Positions 1 to 7,091 of a DNA stretch of 7,498 nt are shown here, piece after piece. Numbering within the stretch: position 1 is the stretch's first letter; each line of letters opens with the position of its first letter. Below the pieces are notes generated by a model that had not been told where the DNA came from, made no database searches, and was given only the letters and a program-made list of their open reading frames with translations. The position numbers and the translations under genes were made by a program. The stretch spans positions 1 through 7,498 of the forward strand of contig CALBST010000450.1 in the NCBI GenBank assembly GCA_937967425.1, written 5' to 3'. This stretch comes from an uncultured Caulobacteraceae bacterium (GTDB taxonomy: Bacteria; Pseudomonadota; Alphaproteobacteria; Caulobacterales; TH1-2).

Positions 1-1046
1 AAGTGGTGGTGGATCGGCGCCATCAGGAAAAGCCGCTTGCCGGTGCGCTTGAACACCGCGACCTGCACCATCACCGAAAGCGTTTCGAGCACGAACAGAC
101 CGCCGACGATTACCAGCACGAGTTCGTGCTTCGTCGCCACCGCAACCGCGCCGAGCAAACCGCCCAGCGCAAGCGAGCCGGTGTCGCCCATAAACACGCG
201 CGCAGGCGGCGCGTTGTACCAGAGGAAGCCGAGCGAGGCGCCAAGCAACGCGCCCAGAATGGTCGACAATTCGCCTACGCCAGCGACGTGTGGGATACCC
301 AGATATTCCGAATAGTCGACACGGCCAACGAGGTAGCAGATCACGCCGAACGTGCCGGCGGCGATCATCACCGGCACGATCGCGAGGCCGTCGAGGCCGT
401 CAGTGAGGTTTACGGCATTGCCGAAGCCGACGATCACAACCATCGCAAAAATGGCGTAGAGACCCAGAATCTGAATGCCCCAGCCTTGAAAGAACGGCAG
501 CGCGATCGCCGTGAGCGGATCGCCCGCCCACAACGCGTTCCAGAAGCCCATGATGTCGTGCGTCTGCCCTGGCGTCGTCGCGATCCATTCAGCGGCGAGC
601 ATGGCGATGGCGGCGACAGCGGCGATGCTGAATTCGAACAGCAAACGTAATTTGGCGGACAAACCGCCGTGGTGCTGCTTGGTGACCTTGGCGAAGTCAT
701 CGACAAAGCCGATGGCGCCGAAACCGATCGTGACGATCAGTACCGACCAGACATACGGATTTTCGAGGTCGGCCCAAAGCAACGAAGATATGCCGAGGCT
801 GATCAGAATGATGAGCCCGCCCATGGTCGGCGTGCCCTTCTTCGTCAGCAAATGCCCCTGCGGGCCGTCTTCGCGGATCGGCTGGCCCTTGCCCTGCTTC
901 TTGCGCAACCAAGCAATGAACGGCGCGCCAATGGCGAACGCCAGAATCATGGCGGTGAACATCGCGCCGCCAGTGCGGAACGTGATGTAGTTGAACAAAT
1001 TGAAGAACTGCGAGCTCTCGCTGTACTGCGTCAGAAGCTCAAGCAT
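1..1046 (-). CDS. mraY: Phospho-N-acetylmuramoyl-pentapeptide-transferase MraY (C-terminus cut off by the window edge)
   Basis: MraY is an integral inner-membrane enzyme. It transfers phospho-MurNAc-pentapeptide from UDP to undecaprenyl phosphate, making lipid I, the first membrane-bound step of peptidoglycan synthesis. The window holds 348 codons from the ATG at 1046 and stops inside the MAPIHHH motif (residues 342-348), so by family length only the last few tens of residues are missing. Diagnostic motifs are in order: a KKGTPTMGG loop (69-77), VDD with the catalytic aspartate pair (115-117), [10 protein letters not shown] (213-222), FMGDTGS (285-291) and the histidine triad. Hydrophobic stretches throughout fit the ten-helix topology of the family. 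The start overlaps the end of murF by 8 nt and has a GGGGA five nucleotides upstream, which suggests translational coupling. MraY uses the product of the MurF encoded just upstream. The identification is secure. Confidence 0.97.
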   Translation of the reverse strand, partial: MLELLTQYSESSQFFNLFNYITFRTGGAMFTAMILAFAIGAPFIAWLRKKQGKGQPIREDGPQGHLLTKKGTPTMGGLIILISLGISSLLWADLENPYVWSVLIVTIGFGAIGFVDDFAKVTKQHHGGLSAKLRLLFEFSIAAVAAIAMLAAEWIATTPGQTHDIMGFWNALWAGDPLTAIALPFFQGWGIQILGLYAIFAMVVIVGFGNAVNLTDGLDGLAIVPVMIAAGTFGVICYLVGRVDYSEYLGIPHVAGVGELSTILGALLGASLGFLWYNAPPARVFMGDTGSLALGGLLGAVAVATKHELVLVIVGGLFVLETLSVMVQVAVFKRTGKRLFLMAPIHHH

Positions 1047-2442
1047 TCTTATCCCCACTCAGCTGCTGCAGCGCAGCCACGACGCGGCTCATCTTTGAGC
1101 CATTCGAACCCTTCACCAACACGATGTCACCCGATTGAAGCGAACTCGCAATAATCGGAATCAGCGCGTCTGATGTTTCGGCATAGCCGCCGCGGCGCGA
1201 CGCGGGAAGCGCCTCCATGAGCGCCGCCATACGCGGGCCTGCCGCGAAGACGAGATCGATACCGGCCTGCTCTAGGGGTTGCGCAAGGCCTGCGTGGTAT
1301 TGGCGCTCTTCGGGGCCAAGTTCCAACATATCCCCAAAGGCGACGATGCGGCGGCCACCGGCGCCCGGCTGCCGCGCCGCAAGCGTCGCGATCGCTGCCG
1401 CCATCGAGGCTGGATTGGCGTTGTAGGAATCATCCACAAGCATGAACGCGCCGAACGGCGCCGCAACTTGCTGCGCAACGCCGCGGCCATCGAAGGCGCG
1501 GAGATGTTCGAGCGCGTGCGCCGCCGCTTCAAGATCAGCGCCGACAACGTCGGCCGCCGCAAGTGCAGCGACGGAGTTCAACGCCCAATGCGCACCTTCA
1601 ACGCCGACGCGATACCTGATCGTGCGGCCCAGGATTTCGGCTTCGGCATTTGAGCCGGTCGCGTCCATATCCCAACGCAGCAGTCGTGCTTCGCAACCAG
1701 CGTCGCGGCCGAAGCGGACGAGATTGGCGCCGTTGCGTTCGGCGGCCGCGATGAGCCGATCGGCGTGCGATGCTTCGTTCGGGATGATCGCGGAGCCGCC
1801 GGGCTCAAGCCCTGCGTAAATATCGCCCTTCTCGTCGGCGATCGCTTCGAGCGACCCGAGATTTTCGACGTGAGCCGGCGCAATGGTGGTCACCAAAGCG
1901 GCGTGCGGCTTCACCAGCTGGGTCAGCGGCAAGATTTCGCCGCGATGGTTCATGCCGATTTCGAACACGCCGAACTGGCTTTCGCGCGGCATGCGCGAGA
2001 GCGTCAACGGCACGCCCCAATGGTTGTTGTAGCTCTTGATCGAACGATGCGTCGGCCCACTGGCGGCGAGGCAAATCGCAAGCGCCTCCTTGGTGGACGT
2101 CTTGCCGACGGAGCCGGTAACGGCAACGCGCTTGGCGGCGCAGCGATCGCGCGCGGCTTCACCGAGTTTGCGCAGGCCTTCGAGGACATCGGGCACGGCA
2201 AGCGCCGCGCCTAAGCCTTCGACTTTGCGCGCGTCGGAGATGAGCGCGGCGCTGGCGCCGGATACGAATGCTTGCGCGAGGAAATCATGGCCGTCGCGCA
2301 CGTCCTTCAACGCAACGAAGAGATCGCCCGGTTCGAGCGTCCGCGTATCGATCGAAACGCCGCTGACTGACCACGCTTTGGCGTTGAGCAAACGCCCGCC
2401 GGTCGCGGCTTGCGCTTCTTCGGCGGTCCAAAGTTCAGACAT
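1039..2442 (-). CDS. murF: UDP-N-acetylmuramoyl-tripeptide--D-alanyl-D-alanine ligase MurF
   Basis: MurF is the cytoplasmic ATP-dependent ligase that adds the D-Ala-D-Ala dipeptide to UDP-MurNAc-tripeptide, completing the pentapeptide used by MraY. The 467-residue length is normal for the family. The N-terminal UDP-binding domain includes [16 protein letters not shown] (30-45). The central ATPase domain has the P-loop TGSVGKTS (109-116), the YNNHWGVP motif (138-145) typical of MurF, and [10 protein letters not shown] (161-170). The C-terminal domain carries DDSYNANP (337-344) and KGSNGSKMS (444-452), both characteristic of MurF rather than of MurC, MurD or MurE. The ATG at 2442 is preceded by a GGAG six nucleotides away. 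Unlike its neighbours it is not coupled to the gene upstream: 189 nt with two palindromic repeats separate it from murE. It overlaps mraY by 8 nt. Confidence 0.97.
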   Translation of the reverse strand: MSELWTAEEAQAATGGRLLNAKAWSVSGVSIDTRTLEPGDLFVALKDVRDGHDFLAQAFVSGASAALISDARKVEGLGAALAVPDVLEGLRKLGEAARDRCAAKRVAVTGSVGKTSTKEALAICLAASGPTHRSIKSYNNHWGVPLTLSRMPRESQFGVFEIGMNHRGEILPLTQLVKPHAALVTTIAPAHVENLGSLEAIADEKGDIYAGLEPGGSAIIPNEASHADRLIAAAERNGANLVRFGRDAGCEARLLRWDMDATGSNAEAEILGRTIRYRVGVEGAHWALNSVAALAAADVVGADLEAAAHALEHLRAFDGRGVAQQVAAPFGAFMLVDDSYNANPASMAAAIATLAARQPGAGGRRIVAFGDMLELGPEERQYHAGLAQPLEQAGIDLVFAAGPRMAALMEALPASRRGGYAETSDALIPIIASSLQSGDIVLVKGSNGSKMSRVVAALQQLSGDKNA

Positions 2443-2448
2443 GGATAG

Positions 2449-2453
2449 CTCCG
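2449..2453 (-). promoter_or_regulatory. Ribosome binding site of murF, next to a palindromic repeat
   Basis: On the minus strand this reads CGGAG, placed six nucleotides before the murF ATG, which supports that start. The nearest repeat element (2456-2495) begins three nucleotides away, so a hairpin in the transcript would lie immediately beside the site and could affect its accessibility. That effect is an inference. Confidence 0.7.
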
Positions 2454-2455
2454 TC

Positions 2456-2495
2456 TCCCCCTCTCCCTTGCGGAGAGGGGGCGGGGGGTGAGGGG
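2456..2495. repeat. GC-rich palindromic repeat, copy 1 (REP-like)
   Basis: A perfect 10-bp inverted repeat is visible: CCCCCTCTCC (2457-2466), loop CTTGC, GGAGAGGGGG (2472-2481). A G-rich tail follows to 2495. The reverse complement of copy 2 (2573-2613) aligns with it at about 34 of 39 positions with one single-base gap, including an identical 14-nt core CTCCCTTGCGGAGA. Short C-rich/G-rich palindromes with an internal CTTGCGG or CCGCAAG are common as dispersed intergenic repeats in GC-rich proteobacteria. Calling it REP-like rests on form and position, since other genomic copies cannot be seen here. No T-run follows on either strand, so a classical intrinsic terminator is not supported. Confidence 0.8.
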
Positions 2496-2572
2496 CGATG
2501 ATGCGAGCGCGCAGCTAGAAGCCGCGCGGCGCGATCTCGATGCAAGCGGTTGAAGAGCGAGGCGGCGGAATG

Positions 2573-2613
2573 CCCCTCCTCCCCTACCCCTTCTCCGCAA
2601 GGGAGGAGGGGGT
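2573..2613. repeat. GC-rich palindromic repeat, copy 2, inverted relative to copy 1 (BIME-like pair)
   Basis: This copy is in the opposite orientation to copy 1. Its own stem is CCCCTTCTCC (2587-2596), loop GCAAG, GGAGGAGGGG (2602-2611), with one mismatch that would be a G-U pair in RNA. It begins 18 nt after the murE stop codon. The two copies enclose 77 nt (2496-2572) in which I see no gene, only a 10-bp self-complementary GCCGCGCGGC at 2521-2530. As an inverted pair the copies could also fold on each other into one long stem. The arrangement resembles the bacterial interspersed mosaic elements that sit between genes of an operon. Confidence 0.78.
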
Positions 2614-2631
2614 GCGCGTTCTGCTGGGAAA

Positions 2632-4080
2632 TCACGGCTGACTTTCCAACGCCGCCTTCGCAACGTCTTGATCCGAGAACGGGTGGGTGACGCCTTTGAC
2701 GATCTGCCCGGTCTCGTGCCCCTTGCCTGCGATCATCAGGGCGTCGCCGGCTTTCAGCATGGCAACAGCTTCGCGGATCGCCTGCGCGCGATCGCCGATC
2801 TCGACAGCATTCGGCGCCGCCTTCAAGATTTGCGCGCGGATGGCGGCAGGATCTTCGCTGCGCGGATTATCGTCGGTGACAATCACAACATCGGCTTGAC
2901 GCGCGGCGATGGCACCCATCTTCGGGCGCTTGTCGTTGTCACGATCACCGCCGCAGCCGAACACGGCGATGATGCGCCCCGGCGCGTGCGGGCGCGCGGC
3001 GCGCAGCAGCACATCGAGGCCATCCGGCGTGTGCGCGTAATCCACGAACACATGACCGCCACTCTTGCTTTGGCCGACATGCTCCATGCGGCCCTTCACG
3101 GGCTTCAGCTTCGCCATGCCCTCGAACACGGCTTCCGGCGTTTCACCCGTCGCCAGCGCAAGCGTCGCCGCGCAGACAGCATTCAGCGCTTGAAATTCGC
3201 CGATCAGCGGCAGCTCGACTTTGTGTTCCTTGCCGTTCCACAGCAGCACCATGGTTTGCGCATTGGGGCGCGGCAGGATTTCGACGATCTTCAGCGCATG
3301 ATCGCGCGGCGCCCGCCAGCCGCAGAGCACGACATCGAGGCCACGCTGTTTGGCGGCGCGCTCAAAAGGATCGGCGTCAGCGGCGTCCGCATTGATGATG
3401 GCGGGGCCGCCGGTCTGAACCAAGTTCCAAAGCTTCAGCTTCGCGGCGCGATAGCTCGCCATATCCTCGTGATAGTCGAGATGATCTTGAGTCAGGTTTG
3501 TGAAGGCGCCGGCGGCAAAGGTGACGCCATCGACGCGATGCTGCTCTAGCCCGTGGCTCGACGCTTCCATCGCCGCGTGCGTGACGCCCTGCTCCGCGAG
3601 GGTCGTCAGTGTTGCATGAACGGATGCCGGATCAGGTGTCGTGTGGCCAAGATCGATAACACCGTTCGGGCCGATGGCGCCGAGTGTGCCCAAGCTTGCG
3701 GCGCGCTTGCCGGCGTGCGTCCAGATCTGGCGGAGGAAATCGACGGTGGAGCTTTTGCCGTTGGTGCCGGTCACGGCTACGATCGTCTCAGGGCGGCGCG
3801 GATAGAACCTTGAGGCCGCGAGCGCGAAGGCGTTGCGCGGTTCGGCGGCGGTGATGTGGGCGATGCCGGGATCAGCGCTCAGGTCATTCGCGGAGAGCAC
3901 GGCAACCGCGCCATTGGCCTTAGCCTGTTCGACGAAGTCGCGGCCGTGCGCAGCGATCCCCTTCAGCGCCGCGAACAGAAAGCCTGGCTTCACCTTTCGC
4001 GAATCCGCCGTGAGGCCGGTAATCTCAATCGCGGCGGCGTCCGCGGGAACGCCGTCTGTAAAGAGATCGCCGAGCTTCAT
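2632..4080 (-). CDS. murE: UDP-N-acetylmuramoyl-L-alanyl-D-glutamate--2,6-diaminopimelate ligase MurE
   Basis: MurE is a cytoplasmic Mur ligase that adds the third residue of the stem peptide to UDP-MurNAc-L-Ala-D-Glu, using ATP. The protein has 482 residues, the usual length. Motifs in order: TADSRKVKPGFLFAAL (24-39) in the uridine-binding domain; the P-loop TGTNGKSS (104-111); HTTPDP (146-151); EASSHGL (172-178); TNLTQDHLDYH (194-204); and YRAAKLKLW (210-218), whose first lysine, K214, is in the place of the carbamylated lysine of the family. DNPRSEDP (404-411) is the signature that selects meso-diaminopimelate rather than lysine, and GKGHE follows at 452-456. The cell wall is therefore expected to be of the mDAP type. 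The start lies 9 nt after the ftsI stop. Downstream comes the inverted repeat pair before murF. Confidence 0.97.
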   Translation of the reverse strand: MKLGDLFTDGVPADAAAIEITGLTADSRKVKPGFLFAALKGIAAHGRDFVEQAKANGAVAVLSANDLSADPGIAHITAAEPRNAFALAASRFYPRRPETIVAVTGTNGKSSTVDFLRQIWTHAGKRAASLGTLGAIGPNGVIDLGHTTPDPASVHATLTTLAEQGVTHAAMEASSHGLEQHRVDGVTFAAGAFTNLTQDHLDYHEDMASYRAAKLKLWNLVQTGGPAIINADAADADPFERAAKQRGLDVVLCGWRAPRDHALKIVEILPRPNAQTMVLLWNGKEHKVELPLIGEFQALNAVCAATLALATGETPEAVFEGMAKLKPVKGRMEHVGQSKSGGHVFVDYAHTPDGLDVLLRAARPHAPGRIIAVFGCGGDRDNDKRPKMGAIAARQADVVIVTDDNPRSEDPAAIRAQILKAAPNAVEIGDRAQAIREAVAMLKAGDALMIAGKGHETGQIVKGVTHPFSDQDVAKAALESQP

Positions 4081-4085
4081 TGTCT

Positions 4086-4091
4086 CTCCCT
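4086..4091 (-). promoter_or_regulatory. Ribosome binding site of murE overlapping the ftsI stop codon
   Basis: On the minus strand the ftsI TAG runs directly into AGGGAG, and the murE ATG follows five nucleotides later. The Shine-Dalgarno sequence thus shares bases with the stop codon of the gene before it, a layout that favours reinitiation by ribosomes finishing ftsI. The spacing confirms the ATG at 4080 as the start. Confidence 0.75.
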
Positions 4092-5727
4092 ACCGCGCTG
4101 GCGCTGCAGGCTCCACACGCAACCCAAGCATGGGAGCGATGCGCCGCAGCGTCCGCGCCACCACTGGTGCGGCCACCAGACCGCCCGCTTCGCCCGCGCC
4201 TGTATCATCAAGCGCCACGACAATCACATAGCGCGGGTCATTGGCCGGAAATACGCCCGCGAAAGAGGAAAAATTGCGGCTTTGGTCATAGCCTTGCGCT
4301 CCACCCGGCTTTTCGGCGGTTCCGGTCTTTCCCGCAACGGCGAGGCCCGGGACGTTGGCCGCACGGCCGGTGCCGTCCGTCACCACCGCGCGAAGATATG
4401 TGAGCACCTGACGAGTCACCTCGGGCGTGAACACTTGCGCGCGCTGGACATTCGCATCGGATCCCAGCGCCAGCATTGTCGGGGTTACCCGCGCGCCGTT
4501 GTTGGTGAACACGGTGTAGGCGCTGGCGAGCGTCGCTTGCGTGGTTGCAAGGCCATAGCCGAAGCCAAGCGCGGCAACGTCGCGGCGGGTGCGCGCCGCC
4601 GGCGCGAGCGGCGCCTGGCGTCGGCCAAGCTGCAGTGTAGTGGCCTCGGTGAGACCCAATCGTTCGAGATAGGCGCGCTGACGTGCCCCGCCGACGCGTA
4701 ACGCAAGACGGGCGGCGCCGACATTCGAGGACCGCGAGAGAATATCGCGCAACGTCGCGTAACCGGTGATCGGCTCGTGATCGGCGATGATTGTGTTGTC
4801 GAGTTCAAGCGGTTGGCTGAGATCGAACAATTCGCCGGAGGCGACGACTTCTTCCTCCAGCGCCATGGCCACCGTGAATGGCTTAATGGTGGAGCCAAGT
4901 TCGTGGATGTCGCCGGCGACACGGTCGCGGCGCGCGTTTTCGGATGAGCGGTTGATCTCATTGGGGTTGAACGTCGGCCATGACGCCAGCGCGAGCGTCT
5001 CGCCTGTACGGCCATCCAACAAAATCGCTGCGCCGCCCGAAGCGCCCGAGGCGCGTGCGGCGGCATCGAGTTCGGTTTCCAGAGCGTATTGCATGCGCAC
5101 GTCGAGCGAGAGACGGACGGACCTCCCTTCGGCGCCCGCCGCGCGGATCTGTTCGTCTAACCCGAGTTCGACGCCAGCCTGCGGATTGAGATCAATGCCG
5201 GTAAAGCCGACCACATGAGCGGCGAGCGCACCCTGCGGATATTCGCGGCGATGTTCGGGTTGAGCGCCAATGCCACGCAGCCGCAGCGCCACGGCGCGGT
5301 CACGCTGCTCCTCGGTCAAGCCGCGTTGCAGGAAAACTGTCGTTTGCGCGGTGTTGCTGAGCCGGCGCAACAACGTTTCGCGCTCAAGGCCCGGAAAGTG
5401 CTGCATCAACGTGTCGGCGGTTTCGACGACGCTGCGAATGCGCGCGGGCTCGGCTGTCAGCGCCCAGGCGCGGACAGTCGTCGCGAGCAACACGCCGTTG
5501 CGATCGACGATATCGGCGCGCGGCAGCGCCGCCACCTGCGCCGATTGCGCACGCGCCGCGGGATCACCAGAGAAAGCCAGCTGCACCGCGCGGCCGGCGA
5601 GCAAAAGCAGCACAGCGAAAATGGCGACAGCCAAGAACCGCACACGGTTTCGGGCGGGCGCGGCTTCAAGCGGCGCTTGCGGCAAGCGCTCGTGAGAAAA
5701 GACTGCGCTTGGACCCAAGGGTCTCAC
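4090..5727 (-). CDS. ftsI: Septal peptidoglycan transpeptidase FtsI (penicillin-binding protein 3)
   Basis: FtsI is the division-specific class B penicillin-binding protein. Anchored in the inner membrane, it cross-links new peptidoglycan at the septum together with FtsW, FtsL, FtsB and FtsQ. Of 545 residues, about 30 are cytoplasmic, one membrane helix spans roughly 31-51, and the rest is periplasmic. The class B dimerisation region is marked by RADIVDRNG (70-78). The transpeptidase domain has all three penicillin-binding motifs: STIK with the acylated serine S279 (279-282), SSN (333-335) and KTGT (467-470). No PASTA domains are present. The start is a GTG that shares GTGA with the ftsL stop, and no strong Shine-Dalgarno precedes it, so translation probably depends on coupling to ftsL. 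It ends 9 nt before murE. Confidence 0.95.
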   Translation of the reverse strand: MRPLGPSAVFSHERLPQAPLEAAPARNRVRFLAVAIFAVLLLLAGRAVQLAFSGDPAARAQSAQVAALPRADIVDRNGVLLATTVRAWALTAEPARIRSVVETADTLMQHFPGLERETLLRRLSNTAQTTVFLQRGLTEEQRDRAVALRLRGIGAQPEHRREYPQGALAAHVVGFTGIDLNPQAGVELGLDEQIRAAGAEGRSVRLSLDVRMQYALETELDAAARASGASGGAAILLDGRTGETLALASWPTFNPNEINRSSENARRDRVAGDIHELGSTIKPFTVAMALEEEVVASGELFDLSQPLELDNTIIADHEPITGYATLRDILSRSSNVGAARLALRVGGARQRAYLERLGLTEATTLQLGRRQAPLAPAARTRRDVAALGFGYGLATTQATLASAYTVFTNNGARVTPTMLALGSDANVQRAQVFTPEVTRQVLTYLRAVVTDGTGRAANVPGLAVAGKTGTAEKPGGAQGYDQSRNFSSFAGVFPANDPRYVIVVALDDTGAGEAGGLVAAPVVARTLRRIAPMLGLRVEPAAPAR

Positions 5728-6053
5728 TCGCCGCCCTTTTGCTCTTGCGGCTGTGGCGCCGGCAGGCGGCGTGCGATCTCAGCCTCAGGCAGAGCGGCGC
5801 TTTCGCTGCCGACGACATACCCCAGACGCTCGGCGTTGAGTTCTTCGATCCGCGCCGGACTTTCCTGTTCAGCGATTTCCGCACGCAATTCGCGCACGCG
5901 CGCTTCACGTTCGGCGATCTCGTTATTGAGGCGATGCACGTTGGTCTCGGTGCGCGCGGCGTCGCTCTTGGCGCGATAAAGCCCGACCGCCAGCACGACG
6001 ATCAGCACGCCCGCGGCGATCTGGAACCAGCGCTTCAGCGTAACTTTTGCCAT
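5724..6053 (-). CDS. ftsL: Cell division protein FtsL
   Basis: This is a small bitopic protein of 109 residues, a typical FtsL size. It has a short cytoplasmic N-terminus with basic residues (K3, K7, R8), one membrane helix at about 9-26, and then a charged heptad-like stretch at about 35-66 predicted as a periplasmic coiled coil. The segment SPARIEELNAERLGY (65-79) resembles the end of the FtsL coiled coil, where a proline is followed by an RIEE-type helix. FtsL pairs with FtsB, recruits and activates FtsI-FtsW, and is poorly conserved in sequence. The call therefore rests on topology together with its position between rsmH and ftsI. The gene starts within rsmH with a 19-nt overlap and shares 4 nt with ftsI. 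The acidic, proline-rich tail (85-109) shows no recognised motif. Confidence 0.88.
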   Translation of the reverse strand: MAKVTLKRWFQIAAGVLIVVLAVGLYRAKSDAARTETNVHRLNNEIAEREARVRELRAEIAEQESPARIEELNAERLGYVVGSESAALPEAEIARRLPAPQPQEQKGGE

Positions 6054-7012
6054 TCGGCCTCCGCGCGCGGCGCCAATTCTGGCGCTCCGAGTTCATCCCA
6101 AGCCGGCGCCTCGGTGCGCGTGGCCCAACGCAAGCTGGCGGAGCGTGCGCGCGGATTGGCGGCGGTTTCCGCATCACTGGAAACGGTGGCGCGCTTGCGA
6201 TCGATGGCGAAGCTCGGCGCGCGCTCCGGCGGAAGATCAGGTGCGTAGCGAGAGCCGCGCCCCTGCGCATCGGCGCGCTCGGTGATGAAGTGCTTGACCA
6301 TGCGGTCTTCGAGCGAATGGAACGAGACCACAGCAAGCCGCCCGCCTGGCTTCAGCGCGCGCTCGGCGGCGGAAAGGCCGCGCGCCAGTTCGCCGAGTTC
6401 GTCGTTCACCAGCATACGCAGCGCTTGGAACGTCTTCGTCGCCGGATGTGTGCGTGCGCCCTTTCTGCCGCCGACGGCGTCCTCGACAAGCTTCGCAAGC
6501 GCTAATGTGCGCGTGATTGGCGCAGCGGCGCGGGCCTGCACGATGGCGCGGGCGATGCGGCGGCTATCGTCGTCCTCGCCATAGCGATAGATCAAATCGG
6601 CGAGCGCGCCTTCGCTGAGCCGGTTCACGGCGTCAGCTGCGCTCAAGCCTTCTTTCTCCATACGCATGTCTAAGGCCGCGTCCTGCTGGAACGAGAAGCC
6701 GCGCTCGGCTTCATCGAGTTGGAAGGACGAGACGCCGAGATCGAAGACGACGCCGTCCACCAGTTCGTCCGCCGACAGATCGCCAAAGCGGCCTTGATGA
6801 AGCGTGAATTTACCTTTCGCTGACTCTGAAAGTTCAGCGCCGCGCGCTATCGCGTCCGGGTCCCGGTCGAAGGCGATGACCCGGCAATCGGCGCGGGCCA
6901 GCATTTCACGGCTGTAGCCCCCGCCCCCGAAGGTCGCGTCGACATAAAGGCCGCCATCTTTCAGCGCGAGCGCTTCCATCGCTTCGGCAAGGAGGACGGG
7001 CGCGTGGGACAT
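6035..7012 (-). CDS. rsmH: 16S rRNA (cytosine(1402)-N(4))-methyltransferase RsmH (MraW)
   Basis: RsmH is a cytoplasmic SAM-dependent methyltransferase that modifies the N4 position of C1402 in the decoding centre of 16S rRNA. The 325-residue length is normal. Family motifs are clear: HAPVLLAE at the N-terminus (3-10), the SAM-binding DATFGGGGYSR (25-35), FDRDPDA (48-54), DLGVSSFQLD (91-100) running on into RGFSF (104-108), DMRM (115-118), HPATKTFQALR (189-199) and SFHSLEDR (230-237). Having HAPVLL right after the start supports the ATG at 7012. No convincing Shine-Dalgarno stands before it: the upstream bases read GGCAAAAGCTGACG on the coding strand. It is the first gene of the minus-strand cluster here, with no mraZ in front, and it overlaps ftsL at its end. 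Confidence 0.97.
   Translation of the reverse strand: MSHAPVLLAEAMEALALKDGGLYVDATFGGGGYSREMLARADCRVIAFDRDPDAIARGAELSESAKGKFTLHQGRFGDLSADELVDGVVFDLGVSSFQLDEAERGFSFQQDAALDMRMEKEGLSAADAVNRLSEGALADLIYRYGEDDDSRRIARAIVQARAAAPITRTLALAKLVEDAVGGRKGARTHPATKTFQALRMLVNDELGELARGLSAAERALKPGGRLAVVSFHSLEDRMVKHFITERADAQGRGSRYAPDLPPERAPSFAIDRKRATVSSDAETAANPRARSASLRWATRTEAPAWDELGAPELAPRAEAEWQKLR
6058..6062 (-). promoter_or_regulatory. Ribosome binding site of ftsL inside rsmH
   Basis: On the minus strand this is GGAGG, four nucleotides before the ftsL ATG, lying inside the last codons of rsmH. It is the strongest Shine-Dalgarno of the minus-strand genes here. It fixes the ftsL start at 6053 and so the 19-nt overlap with rsmH. 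Confidence 0.75.
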
Positions 7013-7033
7013 CGTCAGCTTTTGCCACGATTC

Positions 7034-7050
7034 ACCCGCTCCCGGCGGGT
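7034..7050. repeat. 17-bp inverted repeat, possible operator
   Basis: The arms ACCCGC (7034-7039) and GCGGGT (7045-7050) are perfect complements around the five bases TCCCG. The site lies in the divergent intergenic region, between the two GANTC motifs and touching the second. Part of its left arm belongs to a heptamer TCACCCG (7032-7038) that recurs at 7066-7072. It could be an operator for a regulator acting on either gene. The size and symmetry are seen; the function is a guess. Confidence 0.4.
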
Positions 7051-7080
7051 AGAATCAGATAGTTCTCACCCGAAATGAGC

Positions 7081-7084
7081 AGGA
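7081..7084 (+). promoter_or_regulatory. Ribosome binding site of the unknown rightward gene
   Basis: AGGA stands seven nucleotides before the ATG at 7092. This spacing and the absence of other good candidates select that ATG as the start. Confidence 0.6.
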
Positions 7085-7091
7085 CGTAACG

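Larger units (their letters stand above)
7013..7091. promoter_or_regulatory. Divergent intergenic region, presumed head promoter of the dcw operon
   Basis: These 79 bp separate the starts of rsmH (leftward) and the unknown gene (rightward), so promoters for both should lie here or extend into the neighbouring coding sequence. Two GANTC sites are present, GATTC at 7029-7033 and GAATC at 7052-7056. GANTC is the CcrM methylation target in alphaproteobacteria and is used with GcrA in Caulobacter cell-cycle promoters. A plus-strand TAGAAT at 7050-7055 resembles a -10 element for the rightward gene, but I find no matching -35 at usual spacing. I could not place a convincing leftward sigma-70 promoter. 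No TTAA-type CtrA box is visible. Confidence 0.5.

Noticed and set aside
3..650. Long plus-strand open frame opposite mraY
   Set aside because: It lies antisense to a clear MraY frame with all catalytic motifs. Its product is a low-complexity Arg/His/Ala/Glu mix, as expected for a shadow of GC-rich coding sequence.
2472..2495. G-quadruplex in the G-rich tail of repeat copy 1
   Set aside because: Only three G-runs of suitable length are present, so the usual four-run pattern for a three-tetrad structure is not met. The G-rich strand of this copy is also not the mRNA strand.
2456..2613. Intrinsic terminator between murE and murF
   Set aside because: The hairpins are strong but no T-run follows on either strand, and essential murF and mraY downstream need to be transcribed.
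2443..2631. A small gene or insertion sequence remnant between murE and murF
   Set aside because: The gap holds only the two palindromic repeats and 77 nt between them. The open frames through it run on into murF or murE on shadow frames, and no transposase fragment is visible.
2668..3549. 293-codon plus-strand open frame opposite murE
   Set aside because: It is entirely antisense to murE, has no recognisable domain, and its composition is typical of the complementary frame of a GC-rich gene.
3856..4701. 281-codon plus-strand open frame spanning murE and ftsI
   Set aside because: It crosses two well-supported genes on the other strand. The translated sequence is arginine-rich with no motif.
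7034..7072. MraZ-type binding boxes upstream of rsmH
   Set aside because: Three CGGGT/CGGGA words occur on the minus strand, but their spacings of 28 and 6 bp do not match the regular TGGGN repeats with five-nucleotide spacers known for MraZ, and no mraZ is seen here.
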